NCBI RefSeq assembly: GCF_902832885.1
Contig: NZ_CADFDK010000002.1
Coordinates: forward strand, 434,001-498,000
Source: Burkholderia seminalis DSM 23518
GTDB taxonomy: Bacteria > Pseudomonadota > Gammaproteobacteria > Burkholderiales > Burkholderiaceae
Reading direction: 5' to 3'
DNA: 64,000 bases
Below are positions 46,965 through 54,871 of this stretch, in pieces. Made by a program: the position numbers and the translations under genes. Position 1 is the stretch's first letter; each line of letters begins with the position of its first letter. The notes under the pieces were generated by a model that worked only from the letters and a program-made list of their open reading frames with translations, was not told the DNA's origin and made no database searches.

Positions 46965-47582
46965 ATGAAGCTTTACGGATTTGCCGGCACGCGCTCGCAG
47001 CGTGCGCTATGGGGGCTGAAGGAACTCGATGCGGATTTCGAATTCGTGTCGGTCAACCTGCTCCAGGGCGAGCACAAGCGGCCCGACTTCCTGCGCCTCA
47101 ACCCGGCCGGCAAGGTGCCCGTGCTGGTGGACGGCGACCTCGTGATTCCCGAGTCGGCCGCGATCGTGCTGTATCTCGCGGACAAGTATCCGGAAAAAGG
47201 GCTGCTGCCGGCGGATCCGGCGCTGCGCGCGGAGGCCTACCGGTGGGTCATGTTCGCGGTGACGGAGCTCGAGCAGCCGCTGTGGCGGATCACGCGGCAT
47301 TCGTTCCTCTATCCGCCGGAGAAGCGCTCGCCGGCCGATATCGCGCTGGCGCGCGAGGATTTCACGACGATGGCCGCGCTCCTCGACAAGCATCTCGAGG
47401 GGCGCGAATTCATCGTCGGCGATGCGCTGACGGTGGCCGATTGCGTGACGGTCTACCTGATCGACTGGGCGAGCGAATGCCGACTGATCGAACCGTTCCC
47501 GCAGTTGCGCGCGTATCTCGACCGGCTGTACGCACGGCCGAAGGCGCCGCAGCGGATCGCGGACGCACGCAAGGCCGCATGA
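46965..47582 (+). CDS. Glutathione S-transferase
   Basis: 205 residues. The thioredoxin-like N-terminal domain has LYGFAGTRSQRALWGLKELD (active-site Ser/Thr region), NPAGKVPVLVDGDLVIPESAAIVLYLADKYP, the cis-Pro VPVL and the GSH-binding ES pair. The all-helical C-terminal domain has FIVGDALTVADCVTVYLIDWA. It conjugates or isomerises electrophiles with glutathione. With the MarR and YciI genes it suggests a response to electrophiles or oxidants. Confidence 0.9.
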   Translation: MKLYGFAGTRSQRALWGLKELDADFEFVSVNLLQGEHKRPDFLRLNPAGKVPVLVDGDLVIPESAAIVLYLADKYPEKGLLPADPALRAEAYRWVMFAVTELEQPLWRITRHSFLYPPEKRSPADIALAREDFTTMAALLDKHLEGREFIVGDALTVADCVTVYLIDWASECRLIEPFPQLRAYLDRLYARPKAPQRIADARKAA

Positions 47583-47618
47583 CGCCGCGAGGCGGGCATG
47601 CGCCGCGCCCGGTGGCGG

Positions 47619-48341
47619 TCACGACCCGTCGTCGGGGCCGCCGAGCGCGCGGCACAGCATCGACAGGTCGCGCAGCGTGAGGTGCGGCGTCGCGGCCTGC
47701 CGCGGCGTGTGGCCTCCTTCCGGACGAGGATCGCGCACGACCCAGGCGGCCTGAAGCCCCGCGTTCAGTGCGCCGACGACGTCGAGATGGAAATCGTCGC
47801 CGACATGCAGCAGTTCGGCCGGACGCACGTCGAGTGCGTCCGCCGCCGCGTGGAAGATCTCGGGTTCCGGCTTCGCGAAGCCGAATGCCCGCGCGCTGAG
47901 CGTCGTGCGGAAGAATTCGCCGCCGCCGGTCAGCCGGAGATCCGCGTTGCCGTTGGTCACGGCAATCAACGGAAAGCGCGCGCTCAGCCACGTCAGCGCG
48001 GGCCACGCGTCGTCGTAGAATTCGACGCGGTTCCGGGCGGCATAGAACACGTCGTACGCGTCGTCGGTCAGCGCGACGTCTTCGTTCGCGCGCGCCAGCG
48101 CCAGCCGGATCGAGCCGATTCGCATCGCGCGAAAGTCGCCGGCGAGGTCCGGGCGCAGCCGTTCGTATTCCTCACGGAGTTCGCTCAATGCCTGTTGCGT
48201 GGGCAGCACGCTCGCCGTATTGGGCGCGTGTTCGATCAGCCACGCGCGCAGCATCGCCTCGGCTCGGACGACCGACGGCCCGAACGGCCACAGGGTGTCG
48301 TCGAGATCGAACGAGAGGGCGGACACTTTGGCGAGACGCAT
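47619..48341 (-). CDS. HAD-superfamily hydrolase
   Basis: 240 residues from ATG 48341, 23 bases after the upstream stop. Motif I is SFDLDDTLWPFGP, motif II LIAVTNGNAD, motif III region FGFAKPEPEIF and motif IV HVGDDFHLDVVGALNAG. A cap domain lies between motifs I and II. A phosphatase or phosphoglycolate phosphatase-like enzyme; substrate unknown. It is in the same direction as the ornithine cyclodeaminase-like gene and probably co-transcribed with it. Confidence 0.87.
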   Translation of the reverse strand: MRLAKVSALSFDLDDTLWPFGPSVVRAEAMLRAWLIEHAPNTASVLPTQQALSELREEYERLRPDLAGDFRAMRIGSIRLALARANEDVALTDDAYDVFYAARNRVEFYDDAWPALTWLSARFPLIAVTNGNADLRLTGGGEFFRTTLSARAFGFAKPEPEIFHAAADALDVRPAELLHVGDDFHLDVVGALNAGLQAAWVVRDPRPEGGHTPRQAATPHLTLRDLSMLCRALGGPDDGS

Positions 48342-48364
48342 GGCGGTCGAGCGATAAGGGTGGC

Positions 48365-49336
48365 TTACCACGGCCACGGAACGGAGGTTCCGGCGCCGTT
48401 GTCGATGGCGTGCCGATACAGGAAGCGCGCGACGGTCAGATCCTGAAGCGCGAGCCCCGTCATGTCGAACACGGTGATGTCGTGCGCGGCACGGTCGACC
48501 GACGCCGCACCGGCGAGGATGTCACCGATTTCGGTGCGCGGCAAATCGGGCGCCCACTGGCACTCGCCGATGCCGCGCGCCTGATCGTGATCGTCGACGA
48601 AAATGCGCGCGCGTTCCAGCACGCCGGCCGGGAGTTCGCGCTTGCCCGCGGTATCGGTGCCCACGCAGGTCAGATGGGTGCCCGGTTGCACCGCATCCGC
48701 GTCGAACAATGCGCCGCCGCCGGGCGTGGCCGTGATCACCACGTCGCTGTCGGCTACCGCGTCGTTCCGCTCGCGCGCGACGCCGATCGTGCAGCGCGTC
48801 AGGAAGGCCGATTCGAACGCCGGGTCCGGCTCGCCGCCGACGTTCACGTACCGCACCGTGCACCGTTGCGGCAGCAGCCTGAGTGCATAGTCGAGCTGCA
48901 CGCGCGCCTGCACGCCCGTGCCGAACACGCAGATCCGCGTGCTGTCGCGGCGGGCCAGCTGTTGCAGCCCGAGGCCGCCGGCGGCGCCGGTTCGCGCGGT
49001 GGTGATCGCGTTGCCGTCCAGGATGCACAGCGGGCGGCCCGTGGCCGGATCGAACAGCGCGACGGTGGCCTGATGCGGCTCGCCGCCGGCGCGCCGGTTG
49101 CCGGGCCAGAACCCGGCCGCCTTGAAACCGAGCAGGTCCTGGCCCGCGACGTCGCCCGACTTGATACCGAACACGCCGCCGGTATGCAGCTTCTCGCGCA
49201 CCACCGGAAACACGCGCCCGGCCCGCTGGCTGTGCAGCACGAAGGCTTCGCGGACCGCCGCCATCACCTGTTCGGCCCGAAGGGCGGGTTCGACGGCGTC
49301 GCGGTCGAGAAGAAGGAGTCGGGCGTCTGTCGGCAT
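48365..49336 (-). CDS. Ornithine cyclodeaminase/mu-crystallin family protein
   Basis: 323 residues. The Rossmann motif ICVFGTGVQARVQLDYAL (about residue 135) is preceded by LCILDGNAITTARTGAAGGLG, and the C-terminal block is DITVFDMTGLALQDLTVARFLY. The family includes ornithine cyclodeaminase, iminosuccinate reductase and ketimine reductases. The neighbouring DSD1-family enzyme favours a ketimine or iminosuccinate-type reductase over true ornithine cyclodeaminase. A second, more typical ornithine cyclodeaminase gene is at 58765. A dyad at 49383-49402 suggests its own control. Confidence 0.85.
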   Translation of the reverse strand: MPTDARLLLLDRDAVEPALRAEQVMAAVREAFVLHSQRAGRVFPVVREKLHTGGVFGIKSGDVAGQDLLGFKAAGFWPGNRRAGGEPHQATVALFDPATGRPLCILDGNAITTARTGAAGGLGLQQLARRDSTRICVFGTGVQARVQLDYALRLLPQRCTVRYVNVGGEPDPAFESAFLTRCTIGVARERNDAVADSDVVITATPGGGALFDADAVQPGTHLTCVGTDTAGKRELPAGVLERARIFVDDHDQARGIGECQWAPDLPRTEIGDILAGAASVDRAAHDITVFDMTGLALQDLTVARFLYRHAIDNGAGTSVPWPW

Positions 49337-49382
49337 GTCGGGTACGCCTTTGCGGCGTAGCGTGAGGCGGAAAGGTTTAAAG

Positions 49383-49402
49383 TTTGTCCAGATTTGGATA
49401 AA
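49383..49402. promoter_or_regulatory. AT-rich dyad upstream of the cyclodeaminase-like gene
   Basis: TTTGTCCA-GATT-TGGATAAA is an imperfect palindrome (seven of eight arm pairs match) in an AT-rich patch 47 bases upstream of the start at 49336. A likely operator, possibly for the LysR product of 50687-51613. Confidence 0.5.
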
Positions 49403-49444
49403 TAGTCAATGCGTGTGCCAAGCGGCGCGGATGACGGGGCTCGC

Positions 49445-50575
49445 CTACCACCCGTAGAAGCGCGGCCAGGTCTGCGCGAGGCCGTCGGCGTCGACGGCCT
49501 GGTATTCCGGGTGTTGCGCGCCGGTGGCGCACGCGTGATTCGGCAGGATGCGCAGGCGCGTGCCGATCGGAAACCGCTGCGCGATGCCCGTGTCCGGCGC
49601 ACCCGTGCACGACACGATCCCGTGCTCCTGGTTGGCCGCGCTCATCACGTAGTCGCCGAGCACGTCGCCGCCTTCGGTGCAGACCAGCCCGTAGCCGAAG
49701 TCGCGCGCCTGGCGCTGCGTGCCGCGGTCGCGGCTCATCGCCATCCAGCCCGCATCGACGATCGCCCAGCCTTTCTCTTCCTGATGGCCGATCACGGTGG
49801 TCAGCACCGACAGCGCGATGTCCGACAGGTCGCACACGCCGATGTTGTGCATCACGAGATCGAACATCGCGTACACGCCCGCGCGCACCTCGGTCACGCC
49901 GTCGAGGCGTTGCGCGGACAGCGCGGTGGGCGTCGAGCCGATGCTCACGACCGGGCAGGGCAGCCCGGCCGCTGTCAGGCGTTCCGCGGCCCGCACGGTG
50001 CGGCTGCGCTCCTGTTCGGCGATCGCGACCAGCGCGTCGTGCGTGTCGCATTCGTAGCTGGAGCCCGCATGGGCCAGCACGCCGCCGAGCAGCATGCCGC
50101 CGTCGACCAGCGCGCGGCCGACGTCGATCAGCAGGTCGGCGTCGGGCAGGATGCCCGAGCGGTGGCCGTCGACGTCGACCTCGATCCATACCTCGAAGCG
50201 CTCGTCGTGTGCGCGCCCGAATTCGGCGATGGCGAGGGCCGCCGGCAGGCTGTCGGCGACGATCTTCAGGTCGCAGCCTTGCCGGCGCAGCGCAAGCGCG
50301 TGGCCGAGCTTGGCGGGCACCATGCCGACCGCGTAGACGATGTCGCGGATGCCGCCCGCGAAGAACTGTTCGGCTTCCTTGAGCGTCGACACCGTGATGC
50401 CCTGCGCGCCGGCCGCGATCTGCGCGTCGACGACGGGCCGGCACTTGGTGGTCTTGACGTGCGGCCGGAACGTGACGCCGAGTGCGTCCAGATGCGCCTG
50501 CATGCGCGCGATGTTGCGATGCATGCGGCCGACATCGATCAATGCGGCCGGGGTGTTGAGGGTGTGAAGGTCCAC
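49445..50575 (-). CDS. DSD1-family PLP enzyme (D-amino acid dehydratase/aldolase)
   Basis: 376-residue fold-type III PLP enzyme. Lys41 in FRPHVKTTKC is the PLP lysine. The C-terminal metal pair is His347 and Cys349 in LPNHACATG. The H-x-C pair is the D-serine dehydratase / D-threo-3-hydroxyaspartate dehydratase pattern, whereas D-threonine aldolases have H-x-D. It therefore probably dehydrates or cleaves a D-beta-hydroxy amino acid. It is followed by an ornithine cyclodeaminase-family gene, a pairing also seen for BhcC and BhcD of the beta-hydroxyaspartate cycle. Confidence 0.87.
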   Translation of the reverse strand: MDLHTLNTPAALIDVGRMHRNIARMQAHLDALGVTFRPHVKTTKCRPVVDAQIAAGAQGITVSTLKEAEQFFAGGIRDIVYAVGMVPAKLGHALALRRQGCDLKIVADSLPAALAIAEFGRAHDERFEVWIEVDVDGHRSGILPDADLLIDVGRALVDGGMLLGGVLAHAGSSYECDTHDALVAIAEQERSRTVRAAERLTAAGLPCPVVSIGSTPTALSAQRLDGVTEVRAGVYAMFDLVMHNIGVCDLSDIALSVLTTVIGHQEEKGWAIVDAGWMAMSRDRGTQRQARDFGYGLVCTEGGDVLGDYVMSAANQEHGIVSCTGAPDTGIAQRFPIGTRLRILPNHACATGAQHPEYQAVDADGLAQTWPRFYGW

Positions 50576-50686
50576 GAGGCGTTCGATGGCGAGGTTGTCG
50601 ACGCGGACACAGTAGGGCAGTTGGCGCGCATCGTGTTTAACGCCGCGCTAATCTGCCATTAAGCGCGATTTAATCTGTCGAATCGC

Positions 50687-51613
50687 TCAGGCCTTGCCAC
50701 GCCACGGCGGCGGATCGAGAAACCGCCGCGCGGCTTCGAGAAAGACCCGTTGTCGCGCGGAGCGGCCGGTACGGGACGGCAGCAGTGCCGTTACCGGCGC
50801 GGGCGGTAGGCGCCAGTCCGGCAACAACCGGACGAGCTTGCCGCTCGCCAGCAACGGCGCGACATCCCACTCGGAGCGTTCGACGATGCCGAGCCCGGCT
50901 AATGCCCATTCGGTGATGACGGTGCCGTCGTTCGACGACAGCGCGCCGGTCACGCGAATGACGACAGACCGCCGCGACTCGCCGTTGACGTCGCCGCCGG
51001 GCGAGAAGCGCCAGCGCGGGATGTCCTCGTCGTTCTCGCGCAGACACAGGCAGTCGTGGCGCGCGAGGTCGGACGGATGATTCAGGTCCTTGATGCGGCG
51101 TGCGTAGCCCGGGCTCGCGCACAGGAAGCGCTCGTTGGGCGCGAGCGGATAACCGACCCACGAAGAAGACTTGAGGCTGCCGACGTGGACGACCACGTCC
51201 GCCCCGGATGCGCTGGTCAACGGGCTGTCCGACAGGTGCAGCGAGATTTCGAGCTTCGGATGCGCACGCTGCACGTCGCGCACGATCCGCGCGACGTACT
51301 TGCGCCCGAAGCCGAGCGGGGCGACGACGCGCAGCGTGCCCTGCACGTCGCCGTGATCGCCCGCGATGCTGGCCGGCAACGCCTCCATGCGTTCGAGTAT
51401 GCCGACGGCTTCCTGATACAGCCGCTGCCCTTCGTCGGTCAGCGCGATCCCTTTCGGCTGCCGCACGGCGAGCCGCGCGTTCAGGCGCGCTTCCATCCGC
51501 TGCAGGCGAATCGTCACGGCGGGCGGCGTGAGATCGAGCAGGCGCGCGGCGGCGGCCAATGAACGCGACGCGCCGATCGCGCGGACGAGTCGCAGGTCGT
51601 CGAGGTCGAGCAT
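50687..51613 (-). CDS. LysR-family transcriptional regulator
   Basis: 308 residues. The HTH is LRLVRAIGASRSLAAAARLLDLTPPAVTIRLQRMEARLN, and the effector domain starts GTLRVVAPLGFGRKYVARIVRDV. It lies upstream of and in the same direction as the DSD1 gene and is its likely regulator. The 110-base gap between them contains an imperfect repeat, GCGCTAAT...ATTAAGCGC, around 50651-50672. Confidence 0.88.
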   Translation of the reverse strand: MLDLDDLRLVRAIGASRSLAAAARLLDLTPPAVTIRLQRMEARLNARLAVRQPKGIALTDEGQRLYQEAVGILERMEALPASIAGDHGDVQGTLRVVAPLGFGRKYVARIVRDVQRAHPKLEISLHLSDSPLTSASGADVVVHVGSLKSSSWVGYPLAPNERFLCASPGYARRIKDLNHPSDLARHDCLCLRENDEDIPRWRFSPGGDVNGESRRSVVIRVTGALSSNDGTVITEWALAGLGIVERSEWDVAPLLASGKLVRLLPDWRLPPAPVTALLPSRTGRSARQRVFLEAARRFLDPPPWRGKA

Positions 51614-51711
51614 TTATTTCATGGCTCTCGATGCGGTAAGTGCCGGACATTAAACCGCACATCGTGCGACGAAGCCATCGGCGGCGATGCGACCTGCCGC
51701 GCGAGGTTCCG

Positions 51712-51990
51712 TCACGCGCCGAGCCCGAAGATCAGCGACCGGTGTACGCCCACGCCGGCCGCCACGCCCGATGCCGATGCGAACGTCGCGTTGGTGATCA
51801 GGCTCGATGCGTCGCCGGCCGCATACACGCCGGCGACGCTCGTCCGCTTCCACGCGTCGACGCGAATCGCGTGGCCCCGCGGCCCTTCGTCGAACGCGCG
51901 GCCGAGCTGCTGCGCAAGGTCGCTCGCCATCCCGGTGCGCGCGCCGGCGAACAGTGCGTCGATCGGCACGACCGTCGCGCGGCCGGCTTG
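51712..51990 (-). pseudogene. C-terminal remnant of a thioredoxin reductase-like flavoprotein
   Basis: The minus frame reads RATVVPIDALFAGARTGMASDL, then RTSVAGVYAAGDASSLITNATFASASGVAAG, the conserved C-terminal FAD-binding block of the pyridine nucleotide-disulfide oxidoreductase family. Everything N-terminal of it (GxGxxG, CxxC or NADPH domain) is absent; upstream codons are only a shadow of the opposite strand. It is a broken gene whose left end is native. Confidence 0.75.
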
Positions 51991-52019
51991 CCGCCGCTGT
52001 TTTCCGACCGGGTACCCGA

Positions 52020-52183
52020 GGACGCGCCCGAATGCCCGGGTCGAGCAGGCCGTCGACGCGCGTCTGGCGGCCGCGCTGAAGGACGCCGAAGCATCGCTGC
52101 CGGCGCGCTTCGGCGAGGTCACGCTCGGCATGCTGTCGCGCGATTTCGATGCGAAGGCGGCCCGGCTGCGCCAGCCGCGCTGA
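52020..52183 (+). pseudogene. C-terminal remnant of an unidentified gene
   Basis: The plus frame reads ARVEQAVDARLAAALKDAEASL, then ARFGEVTLGMLSRDFDAKAARLRQPR and a stop, with normal coding texture. No start or N-terminal part exists upstream, where the opposite-strand flavoprotein remnant begins. I do not recognise the family. The left boundary is approximate. The remaining 52184-52443 shows no gene. Confidence 0.45.
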
Positions 52184-52443
52184 CGCGCCGCAGCATCGCA
52201 ATCGCTCGCGCGTGGCGGGCGATCGAGCGCGATTCCACGCGGCCGAAACCGCCGTGCCGCGATGTTCTGTCCCCCAACTTCTGCCCGGTTCGCCCGCCAC
52301 AGGGCAAAATACGGGTTTTCCGCACCTGCGAGGGCGCGACCGAATCACGCGCCGGGCGGCGGCAGTGCGTCATCCGCACGCCGTCGCCGGGCGCCCAGGC
52401 AAGATCGCTCGCCATGGCGCGAGCCCACAGGAGTCCAGACCCC

Positions 52444-53028
52444 ATGCCCGAATCCAACCTGTCCTTCTTCGGCCGGCTGTCGCTGGCCGTCGGCACGTTC
52501 TTCTCCGTGCTCGGCAACCGCGAGTTCGCGGCCGGCGTGCTGCGCGTGCGCGATGGCGCCCCGGCACCGGTCGCCCCGGCCCCGGCTGCCGCGCCCGTTG
52601 CACCTGCGCCCGCACCCGTGAAGGCGCCGGCGCCCGAGCTGCGCGAAGCGAGCCCGCAGGCCGCGCTGCAACTGCTCGGCCTGCTGCAGCGCGATGCACG
52701 CTTCATCGACTTCGTCGAGGAAGACATCGCCGGCTACGCGGACGCCGACATCGGCGCGGCCGCGCGCCTCGTGCACGACGGCTGCCGCGCCGCGCTGCGC
52801 GAACACTTCACGATCGTGCCGGTGCGCGACGAAGCCGAAGGGAGCCGCGTGACGCTGCCGGCCGGCTTCGACGCGACGGCCGTGCGCGTGACGGGCAACG
52901 TGGTCGGCGCCGCGCCGTTCACGGGCACCGTCAGCCATCGCGGCTGGCGGGTGGCCGACGTGCGCCTGCCGAAGCTGACGGGCAGCCACGACGCCTCGGT
53001 GGTCGCACCGGCGGAGGTGGAACTGTGA
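52444..53028 (+). CDS. DUF2760 protein
   Basis: 194 residues. A short N-terminal segment (SFFGRLSLAVGTFFSVLGNREFAAGVL) is followed by a Pro/Ala linker (about 40-60) and the DUF2760 domain, with ALQLLGLLQRDARFIDFVEEDI, DADIGAAARLVHDGCRAAL and FTGTVSHRGWRVADVRLPKL. Function unknown. Its stop overlaps the GTG of the Hsp70 gene, so it is coupled to the two Hsp70-like proteins and probably their partner. Confidence 0.85.
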   Translation: MPESNLSFFGRLSLAVGTFFSVLGNREFAAGVLRVRDGAPAPVAPAPAAAPVAPAPAPVKAPAPELREASPQAALQLLGLLQRDARFIDFVEEDIAGYADADIGAAARLVHDGCRAALREHFTIVPVRDEAEGSRVTLPAGFDATAVRVTGNVVGAAPFTGTVSHRGWRVADVRLPKLTGSHDASVVAPAEVEL

Positions 53029-54866
53029 GCGATCCGCGCTATTCGATCGGTATCGACCTCGGGACGACCCACTGCGCGCTGTCGTATGTCGACAGCAGCG
53101 CCAGCGACGGCGAAAACATCACGCAGCAGGTGCTGCCGATCGCGCAGCTGACCGCGCCCGGCGCGCTGGAATCGCGCGACCTGCTGCCGTCGTTCCTCTA
53201 CCTGCCGCATGAAAGCGAGCTGACGCAGGGCGACCTGACGCTGCCGTGGACGGCCTCGCGCGGCTTCGCGGTCGGCGAGATGGCGCGCACGCGCGGCGCC
53301 GGCACGCCGATCCGCCTCGTGTCGAGCGCGAAGAGCTGGCTGTGCCATCCGGGCGTCGACCGCCGCGCGGCGATCCTGCCGAGCGATGCGCCGCCGGAAG
53401 TGGCGCGCGTGTCGCCGCTGGAAAGCTCGATCCGCTACCTGACGCACCTGCGCGAGGCGTGGGACCACGCGCATCCCGACGCGCCGTTCGCCGACCAGGA
53501 CGTGACGGTCACGATTCCCGCGTCGTTCGACCCGGCCGCGCGCGAACTGACGGCCGAGGCCGCCCGTGCCGCCGGCTATTCGCGGATGACGCTGCTCGAG
53601 GAGCCGCAGGCCGCGCTGTACAGCTGGATCCAGAAGAGCCAGGGCGGCTGGCGCAAGCAGGTGCAGGTCGGCGACCTGATCCTGTGCGTCGACGTCGGCG
53701 GCGGCACGACCGACCTGTCGCTGATCGCGGTGGTCGAGCGCGACGGCAATCTCGAACTGCACCGCGTGGCGGTCGGCGAGCACATCCTGCTCGGCGGCGA
53801 CAACATGGACCTCGCGCTCGCGCACGTGGTCGCGCGCAAGCTCGCGCAGCAGGGCACGCAGGCCGATCCGTGGCAACTGCGGGCGCTGACGTACGCGTGC
53901 CGTTCGGCGAAGGAAACGCTGCTGTCCGACCCGACGACCGACGCGGTGCCGCTTGTCGTGCTGAGCCGCGGCTCGAAGCTGATCGGCGGCTCGATCCGCA
54001 CCGAGCTCACGCGCGCCGAACTGACGCAGACGATCCTCGACGGTTTCTTCCCGCAGGTCGATGCGGGCGCGCGCCCGGTGAGCCGCGCGCGGGTCGGCCT
54101 GACGCAGCTCGGCCTGCCGTATGCGCAGGACGCGGGCATCACGCGCCATCTCGCGGCGTTCCTCGGCCGCCAGGTCGCGGCGCTCGATTCGCTCGAAGGC
54201 GTGCAGCGCACGCTGCCGCAAGGCGCGACGTTCCTGCATCCGACCGCCGTGCTGTTCAACGGCGGCGTGTTCAAGTCGACGCTGCTCACGCAGCGCGTGC
54301 TCGATACGCTCAATAGCTGGCTCGCGGCCGAAGGCGCGCCGCCCGCCCGCCTGCTCGAAGGCGCGGATCTCGATCTCGCGGTCGCGCGCGGCGCGGCGTA
54401 CTACGGCTACGTGAAGCGCGGCCGCGGCGTGCGCATTCGCGGCGGTACGGCGCGCGCGTACTACGTCGCGATCGAATCGGCGATGCCTGCCGTGCCGGGG
54501 CTCGAACCGCCGGTACAGGCGCTGTGCGTCGCGCCGTTCGGGATGGAAGAGGGCTCGGACGCGGCGCTGCCGCCGCAGGAGTTCGGCCTCGTCGTCGGCG
54601 AACCGGTGCAGTTCCGTTTCTTCGGTTCGTCGGTGCGCCGCCAGGACCAGGTCGGCACGCTGCTCGACTACTGGTCGCCGGAGGAGCTGCAGGAGCTGGA
54701 GGAAATCCAGGCGACGCTGCCCGCCGAAGGCCGCACGGTCGGCGAAGTCGTGCCGGTGAAGCTGCACGCGCGCGTGACCGAGGCCGGCACGCTCGAACTC
54801 GAGGCGATCCCGAGCGGCACGAACGAGCGCTGGAAGGTCGAGTTCGACGTGCGCGGCGCCGCCTGA
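53025..54866 (+). CDS. Hsp70-family protein 1
   Basis: 613 residues from GTG 53025 (GTGA overlap). The actin-like ATPase motifs are YSIGIDLGTTHCALSYVD (phosphate 1), LCVDVGGGTTDLSLIAV (phosphate 2), LLEEPQAALYSW and an adenosine-region VLFNGGVFKS. The C-terminal part lacks a typical DnaK peptide-binding domain and lid. It is thus a divergent Hsp70, not DnaK or HscA. No DnaJ or GrpE gene lies nearby. Clients are unknown. Confidence 0.88.
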   Translation: MSDPRYSIGIDLGTTHCALSYVDSSASDGENITQQVLPIAQLTAPGALESRDLLPSFLYLPHESELTQGDLTLPWTASRGFAVGEMARTRGAGTPIRLVSSAKSWLCHPGVDRRAAILPSDAPPEVARVSPLESSIRYLTHLREAWDHAHPDAPFADQDVTVTIPASFDPAARELTAEAARAAGYSRMTLLEEPQAALYSWIQKSQGGWRKQVQVGDLILCVDVGGGTTDLSLIAVVERDGNLELHRVAVGEHILLGGDNMDLALAHVVARKLAQQGTQADPWQLRALTYACRSAKETLLSDPTTDAVPLVVLSRGSKLIGGSIRTELTRAELTQTILDGFFPQVDAGARPVSRARVGLTQLGLPYAQDAGITRHLAAFLGRQVAALDSLEGVQRTLPQGATFLHPTAVLFNGGVFKSTLLTQRVLDTLNSWLAAEGAPPARLLEGADLDLAVARGAAYYGYVKRGRGVRIRGGTARAYYVAIESAMPAVPGLEPPVQALCVAPFGMEEGSDAALPPQEFGLVVGEPVQFRFFGSSVRRQDQVGTLLDYWSPEELQELEEIQATLPAEGRTVGEVVPVKLHARVTEAGTLELEAIPSGTNERWKVEFDVRGAA

Positions 54867-54871
54867 GCGCG

